A DNA stretch of 64,000 bases. Origin: DATACQ01 sp036555515 (GTDB lineage: Bacteria > Desulfobacterota > Binatia > UBA9968). Below, in pieces: positions 62,303 to 64,000 of the stretch. The stretch lies in contig DATBLC010000346.1 in assembly GCA_036555515.1 (NCBI GenBank), forward strand, positions 62,001 to 126,000. The letters are read 5' to 3'. A program made the position numbers and the translations under genes. The notes beneath the pieces were generated by a model. That model was not told where the DNA came from. It made no database searches and was given only the letters and a program-made list of their open reading frames with translations. Each line of letters begins with the position of its first letter. Within the stretch, counting starts at the first letter, position 1.

Positions 62303-62334
62303 ACTACGGATCTGGTGGTTGGGGGTTCGAATCC
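62303..62334 (+). repeat. Putative attR: duplicated tRNA-Arg 3' segment
   Basis: actacggatctggtggttgg then gggttcgaatcc repeats the tRNA-Arg anticodon-to-T-arm segment with one mismatch (t for g). The following aagtcttaacg does not restore an acceptor stem, so it is not a second tRNA. Confidence 0.6.
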
Positions 62335-62411
62335 AAGTCTTAACGATCATTTCTGCGGTGCAAATGGCGCGCTGGCCGCTAAAATTCAACTAAGCGCGCA
62401 GAAAATTTGTC

Positions 62412-62442
62412 TTGACACTATCATTTGACAATAGGAAATAAT
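62412..62442 (+). promoter_or_regulatory. Possible sigma70-like promoter before the kinase-like gene
   Basis: TTGACA (62412-62417) is followed after 19 bp by AATAAT (62437-62442), an overlong spacing. A second TTGACA lies at 62425-62430. Either could drive the gene starting at 62522, just right of the island end. Confidence 0.4.
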
Positions 62443-62521
62443 GGCGTAAAGTGCCCGCCGTGAGAGCGGCGTTATCTTCGAAGCTTTTGATGACTCTGGA
62501 TTCTGGAGGGAGGTTGCGGTC

Positions 62522-63340
62522 ATGGCCATTATAACCATATCGCATGGGGCGTTTACCGGCGGTAGCGAGATCGCCGAAAAAGTGGCCGCCAACTTGAATT
62601 ACCGCAGTGTGAGCCGCGAAGTGTTGATGGAAGCGAGCCAGCGTTACGGTATCGCCGAGGCTAAGTTCACTGAGGTGCTGGAAACCCAGGGCCACTGGTG
62701 GGAGCGCTGGTTGGAGAGTCTCAGGCTTTACCGCATCACGCTGCAGGCGGCCATGTGTGAAGTCGCCCAGGGTGGTAATCTGATTTATCATGGCCGGGCG
62801 GGCCAGGCGCTTTTCCCTGGCGTTCCTAACGTGTTGAGAGTTTTAACCATTGCCGACGCCGACACTCGGGCGCAAAGAGCCAAAGCCCAGCGGGGAGGGG
62901 ATGAGGAAAGCGTCAAACGGTATCTCAAAGAACTTGACCGCGTACGCAGCCGGCGGCTGCGGTCGCTGTTCAATATCGACTGGCAGGACCCGCTGCTCTA
63001 CGATCTGGTAATCAACACGACGCGCGTCAGTAACGACACGGCGGCGTTGCTGGTTGCCGAGGCTGCGCGCCGTGTTGACGCCCAGGCCACCCCGGAATCC
63101 GAAAAGGCCCTTGCCGATCTCACGACCATGGCGCGAGTCCAGGCGGCGCTTATCACCTCACCGCGCACGCGCAATGTCATTCTCAACGTTCAAGCCGACG
63201 GCGGCCGCGTCAAAATCTCCGGTATTCTCGCCGATACCGAGCTGGAAAAGGAGATTGTGGAAATCGCCAAGAAGGTTCCGGGCGTTACCGAGGTCATAAC
63301 CGACATCGAGCCCCCGCCCATCGAATATATGCACCCATAA
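62522..63340 (+). CDS. Cytidylate-kinase-like protein with C-terminal BON domain
   Basis: A 272-residue protein. Residues 1-~195 resemble the cytidylate-kinase-like family (MAIITISHGAFTGGSEIAEKVA in place of a P-loop with degenerate Gly pattern, RSVSREVLMEASQRYG, HGRAGQALFPGVPNVLRVLTIAD, AQRAKAQRGGDEESVKRYLKELDRVR). Residues ~205-265 are a BON-like domain (VILNVQADGGRVKISGILADTELEKEIVEIAKKVPGVTEVITDI), usually membrane- or phospholipid-binding. Together this suggests a nucleotide-dependent switch tied to the envelope; kinase activity is doubtful because the loop GAFTGGS lacks the Lys of GxxxxGKS. GGAGGGAGG upstream of the ATG. Confidence 0.83.
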   Translation: MAIITISHGAFTGGSEIAEKVAANLNYRSVSREVLMEASQRYGIAEAKFTEVLETQGHWWERWLESLRLYRITLQAAMCEVAQGGNLIYHGRAGQALFPGVPNVLRVLTIADADTRAQRAKAQRGGDEESVKRYLKELDRVRSRRLRSLFNIDWQDPLLYDLVINTTRVSNDTAALLVAEAARRVDAQATPESEKALADLTTMARVQAALITSPRTRNVILNVQADGGRVKISGILADTELEKEIVEIAKKVPGVTEVITDIEPPPIEYMHP

Positions 63341-63607
63341 ATACTGACTGCGTCGGGTTCAAGTCGTTCAAGCCGTCGAGCAACCCGGTATTCGTCTGAA
63401 CGGTTTGTAATTTTTAATCGTCGCGAGCGCCGTGCCTTCGGGTGAGTCCTTGCTCAAACGGTTTGAACGATCGAAACTTTCGGAACTACTGGAACGCCCA
63501 GCGCGGTTATTTTAGTGCCTGGGTAGTGAAGCCGTATTATATTTCGAATCGCCTCAAGCGTCCAAATTTAATCCCGTTCGGTTCTATGGTATCGTGAGTG
63601 CGACTCG

Positions 63608-64000
63608 ATGGATTATTCCGGAACAGAGATCGAAGTTAACTGCATGCATCTCGCTCTGGAGGAAGCGCGCAAGGCAGCGGCCAAGGGCGAGGTCCCGGTG
63701 GGCGCCGTGGTCGTGTGCGGAGGGGAAATCATCGGCCGTGGTCATAACCAACGGGAGATTCAACAGAGCCCCTTGGCCCACGCGGAAATCCTGGCCATAC
63801 AAGAGGCGGCCGGTGGCTTGCGCAATTGGCGCCTCGGCGAATGCGACCTTTACGTCACGCTGGAGCCGTGCGTGATGTGCGTCGGCGCAATCCTGCAGGC
63901 ACGCATTCGCCGCTTGGTTTTCGGCTGCCTGGATGCCAAAGCCGGCGCCGTTGAATCGCTTTTTGGACTATGTGATGATGCCCGCTTAAATCATCGTCTG
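63608..64000 (+). CDS. tadA: tRNA-specific adenosine deaminase TadA, 3' end outside window
   Basis: 131 codons from the ATG at 63608 run open to the window edge. The zinc/catalytic motif HAE (SPLAHAEILAI) and the PCVMC pair (TLEPCVMCVGAI) are present, with GEVPVGAVVV and ARIRRLVFGCLDAKAGAVESL. TadA makes inosine at position 34 of tRNA-Arg(ACG), the very tRNA encoded at 58321. The ribosome site is weak (GTGAG). The ~130 bp before it and the repeat pieces near 63355-63475 hold no other gene. Confidence 0.93.
   Translation, partial: MDYSGTEIEVNCMHLALEEARKAAAKGEVPVGAVVVCGGEIIGRGHNQREIQQSPLAHAEILAIQEAAGGLRNWRLGECDLYVTLEPCVMCVGAILQARIRRLVFGCLDAKAGAVESLFGLCDDARLNHRL

Noticed and set aside
62281..62345. 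Second tRNA at the island end
   Set aside because: Only the anticodon-to-T-arm part is present; no acceptor stem or D arm.
62177..62428. 83-codon frame through the duplicated tRNA segment
   Set aside because: It crosses non-coding att sequence and begins at TTG without a ribosome site.

Overview
The window is a GC-rich, gene-dense bacterial chromosome segment. It carries about 43 intact or partial protein genes, 3 decayed coding remnants and one tRNA. Gram-negative features are lipoproteins, periplasmic c-type cytochromes, FtsEX/EnvC and an LplT-Aas type phospholipid acyltransferase. The gene mix (LLM flavin monooxygenase, NMT1/THI5-like binding protein, amidohydrolase, TPP enzyme, amidase, bicupin, several dehydrogenase/cytochrome c pairs) resembles uncultured soil or groundwater lineages formerly binned as Deltaproteobacteria (Binatota, Tectomicrobia, Rokubacteria-like). 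That placement is inference; there is no rRNA to test it.

Layout. 1-9.5 kb: a histidine kinase cut by the window edge, a deacetylase plus unknown gene, enoyl-CoA hydratase, aldehyde dehydrogenase, a frameshifted DUF72 gene, an unknown gene and a membrane-anchored diheme cytochrome. 9.5-13.6 kb is the most unusual locus. A glutathione S-transferase on the minus strand has an in-frame TGA exactly where Omega-like GSTs carry catalytic Cys, followed at the right distance by a perfect SECIS-like hairpin. Divergent from it runs an operon of GlcG/HbpS-like protein, reductive-dehalogenase-like protein, a second dehalogenase-like protein lacking its Fe-S domain, and a ferredoxin-GlcG fusion. 13.7-25.5 kb: small lipoproteins, bicupin, amidohydrolase, DUF2278 protein, LLM oxidoreductase, a 34-residue membrane peptide, a carboxyltransferase-like enzyme and an amidase. 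25.8-38.5 kb is oxidative: lipoprotein diheme cytochrome plus GMC oxidoreductase, an alpha-dioxygenase-like heme peroxidase lipoprotein, an EamA transporter, a sorbosone-dehydrogenase-like enzyme overlapping a diheme cytochrome, and BioB. 38.7-57.9 kb: GH3 remnant, LplT-Aas fusion, PgeF, binding protein, two LOG proteins around MpgP, a dehydrogenase plus TPP-enzyme pair, SirB1-like protein, B12-binding radical SAM protein, and FtsE followed by an FtsX-EnvC single-chain fusion. 58.3-62.3 kb: a tRNA-Arg whose 3' half is repeated 3.95 kb downstream, bounding a small island with a TenA/PqqC-like protein, a transposase-like fragment and an animal-type alpha-amylase. The window ends with a kinase-like/BON protein and the start of tadA.

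Intergenic space is rich in inverted-repeat elements: a GTTCAAGGTTCAA family, three copies of a 240-277 bp element with terminal inverted repeats, and single copies of two other hairpin families. Seven of the eight convergent gene junctions contain such a hairpin; the exception lies in the tRNA-bounded island. No CRISPR array, rRNA, integrase or intact transposase was seen.
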